From an uncultured Eubacteriales bacterium (lineage in GTDB: Bacteria; Bacillota; Clostridia; Lachnospirales; Lachnospiraceae): a stretch of 37,640 nt of DNA. The position numbers were made by a program, and so were the translations under genes. Under the pieces are notes generated by a model. That model made no database searches. It was not told the DNA's origin and was given only the letters and a program-made list of their open reading frames with translations. Of the stretch, positions 8,227 to 15,243 are shown one piece after another; position 1 is the stretch's first letter, and the number at the start of each line of letters is the position of its first letter. The stretch is from assembly GCA_900316715.1 (NCBI GenBank), contig ONEC01000016.1, positions 1-37,640 of the forward strand. Reading direction: 5' to 3'.

Positions 8227-9000
8227 TTAGAATCCGACCTTTGCAAAAACCCCGTAATGGTCACTTGCAGCAAGATTCGTATTCTGATAAACCCCTGTTC
8301 CAAATACATCGCTTGCAAGAAGTGCCGGAAGTTCTTTCGGATAAGTATTCTGTACAAATATTCTATCCACTCTCTGATTTACCTCAATAGTATTCAGTCT
8401 GAATCTTGGGTTATTGAGATAATTAAGTGTTTCCTTAGCAGGAATACCGCTGAGCTGTTCATAGCCTGAAGCCAGATCAAAGAACGGAGGGTTTGCCTCT
8501 GTTCCATATATGGTACACTCACCGAGCATCATTCTGATGACATCGGAGTTGTTGCCACAGTTAAAGTCTCCAAGGAAGAATAAATAATCATAATTCTTGG
8601 ATTCCAGCTTTTTCATTATATTAACTATACTTCTCTCACGTTCCAGTGTTGAGTCCCACGGAAAGTGTACATTTACCACAGCAATGGTCTTATCATAGTA
8701 TAAGATTTCCGCATACTGTGCGTGAGCATCAACCATCCAGTTTTCTTCTTCCAGAATTGGAAGGCTGCTGAGTATAGCAATTCCTTCATCCTCTCCTATA
8801 CGGTTTGTAAAGAAGCAGTCCATGCCCAGTCTGTCTTCCATATCATGCGCCATTGCAGAATCTTTGATCTCCTGAAGACAGATTATGTCCGGATTAACCT
8901 CTCTGATCTCTGCCAGGATATGCGCATATCTGGTCGGCATACCCTCGTTGCTGTTCCAAATGTTATAGGTTGCGAGTGTTATAATACTTCCCTTTTCCAT
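8227..9000 (-). CDS. Endonuclease/exonuclease/phosphatase (EEP) family hydrolase
   Basis: 257 residues with all EEP motifs in order: LATYNIWNSN (metal-binding Asn), DIICLQEIKDS (catalytic Glu), NVHFPWDS, FFLGDFNCGNNSD (GDxN) and AASDHYGVFAKV (SDH). The family covers DNA-repair nucleases, sphingomyelinase-like and inositol phosphatase-like enzymes; no signal peptide is visible, so it should be cytoplasmic. AAAGGTGA upstream supports ATG at 9000. It ends 24 bp before the AlkD-like pseudogene, so the two may have formed a repair-related operon. Confidence 0.88.
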   Translation of the reverse strand: MEKGSIITLATYNIWNSNEGMPTRYAHILAEIREVNPDIICLQEIKDSAMAHDMEDRLGMDCFFTNRIGEDEGIAILSSLPILEEENWMVDAHAQYAEILYYDKTIAVVNVHFPWDSTLERERSIVNIMKKLESKNYDYLFFLGDFNCGNNSDVIRMMLGECTIYGTEANPPFFDLASGYEQLSGIPAKETLNYLNNPRFRLNTIEVNQRVDRIFVQNTYPKELPALLASDVFGTGVYQNTNLAASDHYGVFAKVGF

Positions 9001-9105
9001 GATTCACCTTTTCGTCTTTCTCATAGTTAACAATGTGAGTGAGTCTCCGTTTACCATACTTATTCAATATAACATAAATCCGATTTTTCGTAAATCAAGT
9101 ATGCT

Positions 9106-9801
9106 CTAAATCACCCCTATAAGATCCAATATACTTTCAATATCATAGGATGCATATGCTTTATCGTCAGCCTCTCCATTTCTATTTATCCAGACCGGTT
9201 TTATACCTGCATCATATGCCCCTATTACATCTGTCTTATATGTATCTCCGATATAGAATATCTCTTCTTTAGTGGCCCCGGGATGATTCTTCAAGACCTC
9301 TTCCAATGCTGTATCAAAGATTTCTTTTCGAGGCTTTACCCAGCCGATATCTGCACTGGACCACAGCTCGGTAAAGTATTCTCCTATACCAAATCTCTGA
9401 AGAATTATCTTAAGTGCTTCTGCCGTGAAGCCGCTGTTTGATATAACATACATGGGGATATTCTTTTCGGCAAATTGAGAAAGCATATCTGCCAGACCCG
9501 GAATAACTTGCATCTCATTGCAATACATCAGAAAATCCGCCTCTTCATCTGCATTCATAGTTACAACATCGCCGCCAAACTTTTCAGCATAAAGTGGCAG
9601 TTCTTCCTTCACAAAGGGGAACTCTCTTCCGGTACTCTGGACCTCCAGCATATGCTGAAACATTTCTTCAGCAAAAGTCCTTATCTCCTCAAAAGAGCAT
9701 TTATCCTTATAGTACTTTTCCCAAAAGGACTCTAACCCACGGTTAAAATCCATAGAAATAACATTTACTAGTGTTTCAAAAAAGTCAAATATCAATATCA
9801 T
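9106..9801 (-). CDS. HAD-superfamily hydrolase (subfamily IA, phosphoglycolate phosphatase-like)
   Basis: 231 residues. Motif I is FDFFETLV (nucleophile Asp; the second position that is usually Asp is Phe-Glu, as in several DFFxT HAD hydrolases). Motif II is YVISNSGF, motif III lies in WVKPRKEIF, and motif IV is FYIGDTYKTDVIGAYDAG. A helical cap lies between motifs I and II (about residues 15-110). Such enzymes dephosphorylate small phosphorylated metabolites or act as dehalogenases; the substrate is unknown. First gene of a possible run with the EEP hydrolase (105-bp gap). Confidence 0.88.
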   Translation of the reverse strand: MILIFDFFETLVNVISMDFNRGLESFWEKYYKDKCSFEEIRTFAEEMFQHMLEVQSTGREFPFVKEELPLYAEKFGGDVVTMNADEEADFLMYCNEMQVIPGLADMLSQFAEKNIPMYVISNSGFTAEALKIILQRFGIGEYFTELWSSADIGWVKPRKEIFDTALEEVLKNHPGATKEEIFYIGDTYKTDVIGAYDAGIKPVWINRNGEADDKAYASYDIESILDLIGVI

Positions 9802-9885
9802 TATGTAAGCCTCATATCTCCCGCATCTTCGTTTCCAGGTTATACTCCTGCGCTGTCGTCCTTAATATACCATAAAAATGTTTAA

Positions 9886-9915
9886 TAAAAAAATCCCGCA
9901 GATAATCTGCGGGAT
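9886..9915 (-). terminator. Intrinsic terminator of the PBECR4-like gene
   Basis: 10-bp stem (9893-9902 / 9906-9915) followed on the minus strand by a T-run at 9886-9892. It lies 25 bp after the stop codon of the gene at 9940 and forms the left edge of the A+T-rich cassette. Confidence 0.92.
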
Positions 9916-9939
9916 AAATATCTTATAATCAATTAATAT

Positions 9940-10629
9940 CTACGATTCTCCATTATCGTCATTCTCTTCATCAGTTATATATTCAGCAATAACGTCTGGC
10001 TCATTCAGAATAATCTGATCTGTTCCATATTTTTTATGTCTAAAGAGATTCTTTCTATCGCCATTTATTATTTTGTCTTTAAGCATCACATATGTATATA
10101 TACCGCCATATTCAACTTTCTTCTTCACACCAAATGATATAATCCTACAAGAAGAATCAGAACCACTTCTATGCTTCAAAAATATAAAGACAGTTTCATT
10201 TCTTTTATTACTCTTACTTTTAATAATATAATCACAATTAATCAATGAATTATTCTGTGGTGAATCCTTTGGAGAGTATATATATACAATATTATCATTA
10301 TCAAGATATTCTTCGAGAAACCTTAATTCCGATATTCTTTTTTCAACATCCTTCTCATCATTTGGTTTTCCTTTATAAAAAGCACTTTTTTGTAAATACT
10401 CTTCTGTTACATTATTATTTCCCTCTAAAATCCATGGAATTACTCTATTTTTTGATCTGGGAATCTGGATATCCGTCAAATATTGAAGGCCAGCCACATG
10501 ATGAAAATCGCTTTCCTTGAAATCTATTAAAAAAACTTCTATCCTTTTATTTTTTGCTACATGAAAAATATATTTTGTTGTTTGAGCTATTTTTTGAAAG
10601 TTTAATGCACATTCCTGAAATATATCCAT
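9940..10629 (-). CDS. PBECR4-like predicted nuclease
   Basis: 229 residues, strongly A+T-rich codons. The block IEVFLIDFKESDFHHVAGLQ followed by YLTDIQIPR, and the later SLINCDYIIKSK and TVFIFLKHR strands, resemble the PBECR4 domain (phage Barnase-EndoU-ColicinE5/D-RelE-like nuclease 4), predicted in phages and mobile elements to be a metal-independent RNase. The His pair in DFHHVAGL is a candidate active-site position. The C-terminus is acidic. Start ATG 10629 follows AAAGGAG; only this ribosome site separates the start from the terminator at 10641-10674, so translation depends on read-through of that terminator. Recognition is from memory of the family pattern, so moderately sure. Role inferred: toxin or anti-phage effector. 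Confidence 0.65.
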   Translation of the reverse strand: MDIFQECALNFQKIAQTTKYIFHVAKNKRIEVFLIDFKESDFHHVAGLQYLTDIQIPRSKNRVIPWILEGNNNVTEEYLQKSAFYKGKPNDEKDVEKRISELRFLEEYLDNDNIVYIYSPKDSPQNNSLINCDYIIKSKSNKRNETVFIFLKHRSGSDSSCRIISFGVKKKVEYGGIYTYVMLKDKIINGDRKNLFRHKKYGTDQIILNEPDVIAEYITDEENDDNGES

Positions 10630-10640
10630 AGAGCTCCTTT

Positions 10641-10674
10641 AGTAAAACAAAAGCCCTGCGCACGGCAAGGCTTT
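10641..10674 (-). terminator. Intrinsic terminator between the structured RNA and the PBECR4-like gene
   Basis: 10-bp stem with one G-U pair (10650-10659 / 10665-10674), 5-nt loop, then TGTTTT on the minus strand. Its 3' arm and loop (10657-10663, GTGCGCA) can pair with TGTGCAC at 10805-10811 in the leader, which would break this hairpin. Confidence 0.88.
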
Positions 10675-10829
10675 GTTATCATAATATGCAACTTTCTTTC
10701 ACCGAAGCTAAGATGGATTATGGTGAGTTGCCACCTTTGTGAGCCTCCATGTCAACCGCACTCCATCACGGCTTTCACTTCACAGGCGAAGTACATTTTA
10801 ATGAGTGCACAGCTCAAGAAGTCTCCTTC
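10644..10829 (-). ncRNA. Structured RNA / leader of about 185 nt upstream of the PBECR4-like gene
   Basis: A consensus-like promoter (10835-10866) and an intrinsic terminator (10641-10674) bracket this stretch. Foldable elements on the minus strand: AGAAG-GAGA-CTTCT (10821-10830 area), GCACTC/GAGTGC (10803-10808 with 10758-10763) enclosing ACTTC/GAAGT, a GGTG/CACC hairpin inside ATGGA/TCCAT, and the terminator. An alternative long-range pair, TGTGCAC (10805-10811) with GTGCGCA (10657-10663), competes with both the first stem and the terminator. I do not recognise it as tmRNA, RNase P, SRP RNA, T-box or a common riboswitch. It could be a standalone small RNA, an RNA antitoxin or an attenuator. 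It also contains a 21-codon frame (10752-10817). Confidence 0.6.
10752..10817 (-). CDS. Possible 21-residue leader peptide inside the structured RNA
   Basis: TTG at 10817 follows AGAAGGAGA by about 5 bp and opens 21 codons to TGA at 10752. The peptide has three Cys and ends MECG. An internal ATG at residue 8 has no ribosome site. The good ribosome-site spacing is the only evidence; the same bases also form the RNA stems, so this could be coincidence. Confidence 0.25.
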   Translation of the reverse strand: MSCALIKMYFACEVKAVMECG

Positions 10830-10834
10830 TGATT

Positions 10835-10866
10835 ATTATACTATCCTTACAAATATCTTTTGTCAA
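10835..10866 (-). promoter_or_regulatory. Strong sigma-A-type promoter for the structured RNA
   Basis: Minus strand TTGACA (10861-10866), then TAGTAT at 17 bp (10838-10843), overlapping a TATAAT at 10835-10840 (20 bp). It begins 18 bp after the helicase stop codon, so the RNA and nuclease are transcribed independently of the helicase. Confidence 0.75.
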
Positions 10867-10884
10867 GCCATTTCATTTCCATAA

Positions 10885-13842
10885 TTATTTCTGATGTTTA
10901 AATGCTATCTCTAGAAGTTCGGCAGCTACTTTTTCTGATTTAATTCTCATAAGATTATCCCATGCATCGTCTCTGCCTAGAAGATTCATTCCACCGTGCC
11001 ATACTATATCACTGTCTATCACAGCAAAATGTTCTTCTACCTCTTCTCTTTCTACGACTTCTACTCCCGATGCAATCAAAGTAGTAATCATACTTGAAAA
11101 GAAAAAAGAATTTCCAAACATTACCTCATCAGGATATGTAGTTATTACAGTAACTTTTACACCAGCCTCCTGTCTTTTCTTAATAATGTTCAGTAGTCTA
11201 TCAATCTTCCTAATTTCGATATCAGGACTTGAGATTATAATTCTTTCATTTGCTTCAACCAGATCACGTTCAAATGTATCTATGTAATTATCTGAAGAAT
11301 AAATAGCATTAACACTTTGTTTATTATTAACCACATCTGTCTGTGCAGTAAATCCTATCTCCTTATATGCTCTAAGACGCTTTGAATACATCCGTTCAAA
11401 CATTCCTATATGTGAATCCACATAATCATAAACAACCACTTCTTCTTTTCCCGGATTATTTCTCCCAAGCCTGCCCAGATATTGTTCCAGTCTTCCATCA
11501 AACGATACTGGTGCGGCTAACATTAATGTATCAAGACGTGGAAAATCAAAACCTTCTCCTATTTTCTGTCCTGTTGCAATAAGAATAAGTGTTTCCTTAT
11601 CCGAAACACTTTTTAACTTGTTTCTAATCTCTGCATTTTCTTTATCTGTATTATCTCCATACATTAGGAAAACATTCTTTTCATCAACGGATAGTTTATC
11701 ATATAAGATCTTTGCCTGTTCTTTAAGGCGCGTAAGAATTATAGGTGTTTTTCCCTTTTTTACTACATCTTTCACATCTAAAATAATCATATCATTTCTA
11801 TCAGGTGAACCACTTATAAGTTTGTATAAAGCATTTACATCATTCTTATCCTCATTAATTCTTACAGTCCTTGTGTATCTTGGAATAACAATGTGAGGTA
11901 TACCTAACTTCTGATTTCTTTCAATAGCTGTATACGAATGCCTGATAGGACCTATCAGCATGAATATTTCTTTATCAAGATTATCGCTTCTCTTAGGCGT
12001 AGCTGTAACACCATACACATATCTTGCATTAACCTTCTGCATAACATTCATTGCTGTATTTGAAGCCACATGATGACATTCATCATAGATGACAAGCCCA
12101 TACTGATTTAGCATCTTATGATAATTTCCTTTGGCATATAGAGAGCCTACCATTGCCACATCAATTATTCCGGTTAATGTATCTTTCCCTGAAGCTAAAC
12201 TTCCAACAACATCATCCCTTCTTTTCTCACGGCCAGTTTTAGTTTTATATATTGGAGGTTCTTCATCAATGATTAAAAACTTATGAAGGGACTCTACCCA
12301 CTGTTCAAGTAAATCCTTGCTTTGGAGAATAATCAAAGTATTCACTTTCCTTTTTGCTATAATATAACTAGATACAACAGTCTTTCCAAATGCAGTTGCT
12401 GCACTGAGAACACCATTATCATATGAAAGCATTTTTTCTACAGCTTCTTTCTGTTCATCCTTTAGTTCTCCATTAAATGCAACATTGATAGGAATACCTT
12501 TCTCTCTTTCATCTTTTATATCATAAGGAATATCTGAATTCTTACATTCTGCTATTATCTCTTCCTTTAATCCACGAGGAAGCTTAATATATCCATCTAT
12601 ATCTTTTCCCAAATACACTGCCTGAAACTGATAATAATTTGACTTATGCATTCTAAACCTTTTTATATATTCAGGGTTATCAAATGCCGCCAGACCCCTT
12701 ATCTGGTTTTGAAGTCTCGGAGATATATTAAGTGCATCGATATAAGCCCCATCCGCTAGAGTAAGGTGAATTTTTCCAACAACGTCCTCCTTTACAAAAG
12801 CGTCGTGTTTCTTCCACGGTTTTACTCTTTTATCCTGGTTATTAACAATAACAGAATATGGATTACTTGATGCCAGTTCAGTCTGCCATTTCTCCATATA
12901 GCAATTGATATCATCGATTGATAGTCGTATATCATCACGATAAATTAGTGACCATTGATCAGGATATGCATTCCAGTTTTCATCTACAAAAGCACTATTT
13001 CCATCCTTTAGAGCTTTTCCCTGAAGTGGAAGCGCAATAAGATTTCCTAAGCTGTTAGCACTATCCTGACATGGATACATTCTGTCATAGTATTTGAAGG
13101 TCTTAAGGTTATATGACATCATTCCTTTATCAAGGAGCATAAATCCAAAATTGCGAGCTATTATGGCATTTACAGGGCATGAAAACAATATCCAAACATG
13201 AGCTCCTCTTCCAGAACGAGAACGCTCTACAAGAGGATGAATACCATTTGATTCACATATCTTTCGGAGAGCATTTACCTCGTCCTGCCACTCATTATCG
13301 GTATTAGCAAAATCCGTTTGTTCTGAGCCTCTCTCATGATTATCGAAATCATACACAATAAATCTCACGGTACCGTTTTCATGAAGCGGATATATACCAA
13401 TCACATCTGTACCATCTTCTTTATATCCAAACAAATGTTTCTTTACCGTTTTGGGATCAAGCTTTGTCCAGCATCTATTTTCACATTCATCACAAGGATA
13501 CTTTTTATCTCCCCGTTGCTTCGGGCATAGAGCATACTCCCACCTGTTATCGCACTGTGGAAAATAACCTCCATTTTTCCCACGCTTTGCAAACACATCC
13601 TCCCTTCCCCAGAACATGGAATAAAAGCGGATTACCATTTCATCAGTTATATATTTCGAATTAATTCTTCCTCCCTGATCCGGATCATACTTCTCCGATT
13701 CCTCTATCACATCTTCAAAAACATCTTTTAATTCATACGGAATGTTTTCTTTATCAAGAATAGCCTTTAATTCAATATTTTCCACTTGAAGTTTTCTAAC
13801 CAATTCTCGTAGTGAATCAAGATTATAAGATTCTATATTCAT
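10885..13842 (-). CDS. TOTE-type primase-helicase-PLD protein (conflict system)
   Basis: 985 residues. An N-terminal coiled coil is followed by a Cys cluster (about residues 97-124: CDN, LCPK, PCDECENRCW) and an archaeo-eukaryotic primase-like domain (about 65-330) with the catalytic FIVYDFDNH (DFD about 165-167) and SRSGRGAHVWIL. Next is a superfamily II helicase (about 455-830): AATAFGKTV (Walker A), VIYDECHH (motif II), VTATPKR (III), ILIATGQKIGEGFDFPRLD (V) and QYLGRLGR (VI). A C-terminal phospholipase-D-like nuclease domain (about 860-980) has HFAVIDSDIVWHGGMN. In that HKD motif the Lys position is Ala. Such AEP-helicase-PLD proteins are described in TOTE biological-conflict systems. ATG at 13842 is preferred over the GTG one codon earlier, with AGGTG upstream. 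A+T-rich relative to neighbours, which suggests acquisition. Confidence 0.85.
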   Translation of the reverse strand: MNIESYNLDSLRELVRKLQVENIELKAILDKENIPYELKDVFEDVIEESEKYDPDQGGRINSKYITDEMVIRFYSMFWGREDVFAKRGKNGGYFPQCDNRWEYALCPKQRGDKKYPCDECENRCWTKLDPKTVKKHLFGYKEDGTDVIGIYPLHENGTVRFIVYDFDNHERGSEQTDFANTDNEWQDEVNALRKICESNGIHPLVERSRSGRGAHVWILFSCPVNAIIARNFGFMLLDKGMMSYNLKTFKYYDRMYPCQDSANSLGNLIALPLQGKALKDGNSAFVDENWNAYPDQWSLIYRDDIRLSIDDINCYMEKWQTELASSNPYSVIVNNQDKRVKPWKKHDAFVKEDVVGKIHLTLADGAYIDALNISPRLQNQIRGLAAFDNPEYIKRFRMHKSNYYQFQAVYLGKDIDGYIKLPRGLKEEIIAECKNSDIPYDIKDEREKGIPINVAFNGELKDEQKEAVEKMLSYDNGVLSAATAFGKTVVSSYIIAKRKVNTLIILQSKDLLEQWVESLHKFLIIDEEPPIYKTKTGREKRRDDVVGSLASGKDTLTGIIDVAMVGSLYAKGNYHKMLNQYGLVIYDECHHVASNTAMNVMQKVNARYVYGVTATPKRSDNLDKEIFMLIGPIRHSYTAIERNQKLGIPHIVIPRYTRTVRINEDKNDVNALYKLISGSPDRNDMIILDVKDVVKKGKTPIILTRLKEQAKILYDKLSVDEKNVFLMYGDNTDKENAEIRNKLKSVSDKETLILIATGQKIGEGFDFPRLDTLMLAAPVSFDGRLEQYLGRLGRNNPGKEEVVVYDYVDSHIGMFERMYSKRLRAYKEIGFTAQTDVVNNKQSVNAIYSSDNYIDTFERDLVEANERIIISSPDIEIRKIDRLLNIIKKRQEAGVKVTVITTYPDEVMFGNSFFFSSMITTLIASGVEVVEREEVEEHFAVIDSDIVWHGGMNLLGRDDAWDNLMRIKSEKVAAELLEIAFKHQK

Positions 13843-13872
13843 CACAACACCTCATAGAGCACATTATTGCCT

Positions 13873-13902
13873 ACTATATATAAAATAACATACAAATACC
13901 AA
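13873..13902 (-). promoter_or_regulatory. Probable promoter of the primase-helicase gene
   Basis: Minus strand TTGGTA (13897-13902), 18-bp spacer, TATAGT (13873-13878), about 30 bp upstream of the start codon. Reasonable but not perfect match. Confidence 0.4.
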
Positions 13903-13908
13903 CATTCA

Positions 13909-13944
13909 ATAAAAAATCCCGTAGGATAATTCTCCTACGGGATT
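13909..13944 (-). terminator. Intrinsic terminator, right edge of the helicase cassette
   Basis: 12-bp stem (13915-13926 / 13933-13944) with six A on plus, giving a T-run on minus at 13911-13916. It lies 28 bp downstream of the orphan copy of the gdhA 3' end, and may be the original gdhA terminator. Confidence 0.88.
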
Positions 13945-13971
13945 ATGTGTTCTTATAAGTTTTTTAATAAA

Positions 13972-14003
13972 TTAGCAAACACCCTGAGCGATCATAGCTT
14001 CAA
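13972..14003 (-). repeat. Orphan 32-bp copy of the gdhA 3' end (left direct repeat)
   Basis: Identical over 32 bp to 16857-16888, which are the last codons and stop of gdhA (EAMIAQGVC then TAA on minus). Identity ends abruptly on both sides. It has the form of an att-type direct repeat left when DNA inserts into the 3' end of a gene and restores the coding end. No integrase lies between the copies. Confidence 0.9.
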
Positions 14004-14089
14004 ATCAGTGTTCGGCAAAGATACTGGGGTTCCGGGAGGTGGTGTATATTACGTGTGTATTATGAATTCAGATTATTGTAATAGATATT

Positions 14090-14521
14090 CTATATCTGCT
14101 TTCCAAGAACTGTTACACCCTCATCGTTAACAATCCCGCATTTTGCATAGAACTCCCAGTTTTCTTTGATGGAGATTAGCTCCACTACACTGATGCCTTT
14201 CTCTTTCAGATGGATTTCAAGTTCTGCAAGAAGCAACTTCCCAACACCATGCTTCTTCCACTCAGGAATAACAAATAGTTCAGATATAAAAAAGAAGTCT
14301 TCATCTGCATAAGGATCAACAAAGCCAAGAGCTGCGCCTATTAGCTTATCGTCTTCAAATGCAGCCACTCCCAGAGACTCAAAACCAACCAGAATCGATC
14401 TGATTCTCCTCTCAGCTCTATCACTTTTCCATTTTTCATTCCATGGCTCTTCTGCATATGAACTGGACATAGCTTCTGCCAGAGCCGGAATATCATTTTC
14501 ATTTACTACTCTATACTCCAT
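14090..14521 (-). CDS. GNAT-family N-acetyltransferase
   Basis: 143 residues with a clear GNAT core: FISELFVIPEWKKHGVGKLL contains the beta4 strand and acetyl-CoA loop (K-x-G-V-G-K), and the C-terminal ISVVELISIKENWEFYAKCG is the usual beta6 and Tyr-containing helix. N-terminal VNENDIPALAEAMSSSY. Substrate unknown. AAGGGA lies 8 bp before ATG at 14521. The same frame stays open upstream to 14674. It lies inside the segment bounded by the gdhA direct repeats. Confidence 0.85.
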   Translation of the reverse strand: MEYRVVNENDIPALAEAMSSSYAEEPWNEKWKSDRAERRIRSILVGFESLGVAAFEDDKLIGAALGFVDPYADEDFFFISELFVIPEWKKHGVGKLLLAELEIHLKEKGISVVELISIKENWEFYAKCGIVNDEGVTVLGKQI

Positions 14522-14674
14522 ACCATTTTCCCTTGTAACCACACTATGGGTAACTTCCCAACTATTCAGTTCCTCTACATTTGTAAATCCAGCTGCAAGA
14601 AGCGCATTACCATTATCAGGTCCGTCTACTATAATTAGAATAACCCAACCAAGTGGACAATCACAACCTCGTAT
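14522..14674 (-). other. Open stretch in frame with the GNAT gene, possible gene remnant
   Basis: About 50 codons without ATG and in frame with the GNAT start, with protein-like content (WVILIIVDGPDNGNALLAAG, then VEELNSWEVTH). A TAA precedes it. It may be the truncated 3' end of an earlier acetyltransferase-like gene fused to the present one, or chance. No match recognised. Confidence 0.3.
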
Positions 14675-14728
14675 TTACTTATAAATAATCTTGAGAAAAT
14701 ATTAACAAGTTTAAATATACTATAAGTA

Positions 14729-14768
14729 TAAAAACTGTGGCAAGCACTCTTACATACCTGTCACAGTT
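14729..14768 (-). terminator. Intrinsic terminator of the XRE-AbrB gene
   Basis: AACTGTG/CACAGTT stem (14733-14739 / 14762-14768), extended by weaker inner pairs, then TTTTTAT on the minus strand. It lies 6 bp after the stop codon. Confidence 0.75.
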
Positions 14769-14774
14769 CATAGT

Positions 14775-15200
14775 TTATTTCTTCTTAAGTTTCTCCACCA
14801 TATTTGCAAGGGAAAGGAAATGATCCGCCTTAATAATAGCTAACCCCTGCCCCTCATCTCCAAGCACCACAAGAGTGTCTCCCGGGGAAATATCGAATAG
14901 TTTCCTGGCCTTGGCAGGAATTACAATCTGTCCTTTGTCCCCCACTGTCACAAGTCCGAATAGGTGTTTTCCCTTCGGTGCCACTCCAAGTCCCATATTT
15001 TCCCCTGGCTCATAGTTAACCAGATCATCTAGTGACACACCAAATGCTTCCGCTAATAGCCGACTCTTCTCAATATCCGGAATCGATTCCCCCGACTCCC
15101 ACTTTGCAACCGCCTGCCTGGAAACACCGACTATTTCTGCCAACTCCTCCTGTGTCATCTGATTTAACTTTCTAAGCTGAACTATATTATCCTTAAACAT
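14775..15200 (-). CDS. XRE helix-turn-helix regulator with AbrB/SpoVT domain
   Basis: 141 residues. The N-terminal helix-turn-helix (about 1-62: LRKLNQMTQEELAEIVGVSR QAVAKWESG in two parts) is joined to a C-terminal AbrB-type swapped-hairpin (about 80-125: VTVGDKGQIVIPAKARKLFD, then ISPGDTLVVLGDEGQGLAII). Two DNA-binding folds in one small protein occur in Firmicutes regulators of membrane or transport genes. AGGAGAAAAAAT before ATG at 15200 sets the start. It starts 43 bp after the acyltransferase gene and is probably cotranscribed with it, so it may regulate that operon. Confidence 0.88.
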   Translation of the reverse strand: MFKDNIVQLRKLNQMTQEELAEIVGVSRQAVAKWESGESIPDIEKSRLLAEAFGVSLDDLVNYEPGENMGLGVAPKGKHLFGLVTVGDKGQIVIPAKARKLFDISPGDTLVVLGDEGQGLAIIKADHFLSLANMVEKLKKK

Positions 15201-15243
15201 ATTTTTTCTCCTATATACTTCATTCGTTCCGGTCATTCAGAGA

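Noticed and set aside
10641-10830. Reading the structured RNA as a T-box, c-di-GMP, glycine or other common riboswitch
   Set aside because: The TGGNACC T-box sequence and the conserved cores of the other classes I know are not present.
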